From NCBI GenBank assembly GCA_023390705.1, contig JAEWCI010000494.1:1-6616 (forward strand): a DNA stretch of 6,616 bases. The letters are read 5' to 3'. Source of the stretch: Pseudomonadota bacterium. Its GTDB lineage: Bacteria > Pseudomonadota > Alphaproteobacteria > Acetobacterales > Acetobacteraceae. Of this stretch, positions 6,518 through 6,616 are shown in pieces (position 1 is the stretch's first letter; each line of letters starts with the position of its first letter). The translations under genes were made by a program, and so were the position numbers. The notes below the pieces were generated by a model, which was given only the letters and a program-made list of their open reading frames with translations, did no database searches and had not been told where the DNA came from.

Positions 6518-6525
6518 CCTCCTCT
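6518..6525 (-). promoter_or_regulatory. Strong ribosome binding site of the thiolase
   Basis: AGAGGAGG on the minus strand ends 5 nt before the ATG at 6510-6512. It is the best Shine-Dalgarno match in the window and fixes the thiolase start. Confidence 0.8.
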
Positions 6526-6540
6526 GGCGTTCCCGGCGAC

Positions 6541-6569
6541 AGGATAGGACCGCCCGGGCGCCACGGGAA
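6541..6569 (-). promoter_or_regulatory. Weak candidate promoter of the thiolase
   Basis: On the minus strand TTCCCG (6564-6569) and TATCCT (6541-6546) are 17 nt apart, with 3 of 6 and 4 of 6 consensus matches. The start would fall shortly before the Shine-Dalgarno sequence. A 7-bp inverted repeat (GTTCCCG at 6529-6535, CGGGAAC at 6564-6570) flanks the -10 box and overlaps the -35, so an operator is conceivable. The thiolase could instead be transcribed from beyond the right edge. No coding region was seen between 6513 and 6616. Confidence 0.3.
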
Positions 6570-6616
6570 CAGCGTGGCTGGCGGCCCGGAAGCCCGGCGG
6601 CGCGGCGGGGGTAGCC

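Noticed and set aside
1..6616. CRISPR array, tRNA or rRNA genes, insertion sequence or phage genes
   Set aside because: No repeat-spacer pattern, tRNA-like cloverleaf, transposase motif or terminal repeats were seen. All long frames are housekeeping-type genes or their shadows.

Overview
The window looks like the chromosome of a GC-rich alphaproteobacterium. Evidence is the nifR3/dusB-ntrB-ntrC gene order, the fused ispDF gene, and codon use that almost avoids TTA, CTA and TCA. A Roseomonas-like member of the Acetobacteraceae would fit, but that is an inference from style and gene order, not from a database match. All five genes belong to known families. I did not find an undescribed multi-gene system.

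Left half (119-3836, all on the minus strand): dusB, ntrB and ntrC form a tight operon, transcribed right to left. Both junctions are four-base ATGA overlaps, so translation is probably coupled. DusB is a tRNA dihydrouridine synthase. NtrB and NtrC are the soluble sensor kinase and the sigma-54 activator of the general nitrogen response. In relatives ntrY and ntrX often follow. The first 118 bases hold only GC-rich spacer and an arginine-rich open frame that could be the start of ntrY.

Middle (3837-5210): a 222-bp divergent intergenic region separates dusB from ispDF on the plus strand. It holds a credible dusB promoter whose -10 box lies only 9 nt before the ATG, so the dusB mRNA may be leaderless. 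It also holds two nested 8-bp inverted repeats and two small hairpins just before ispDF. IspDF is the bifunctional fusion enzyme of the MEP isoprenoid pathway.

Right half (5211-6616): a minus-strand SCP-x type thiolase converges on ispDF. It has a strong Shine-Dalgarno sequence, a weak candidate promoter and complete active-site motifs. The oddest thing in the window is at its 3' end. Where the family normally stops (near 5322) there is no stop codon, and the frame stays open antisense through all of ispDF to 4044, giving 822 codons. A 30-nt near-perfect palindrome lies just past the expected end. A lost stop codon, an assembly error in the hairpin, or a real long 3' extension are all possible. 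The antisense openness itself is explained by codon bias.
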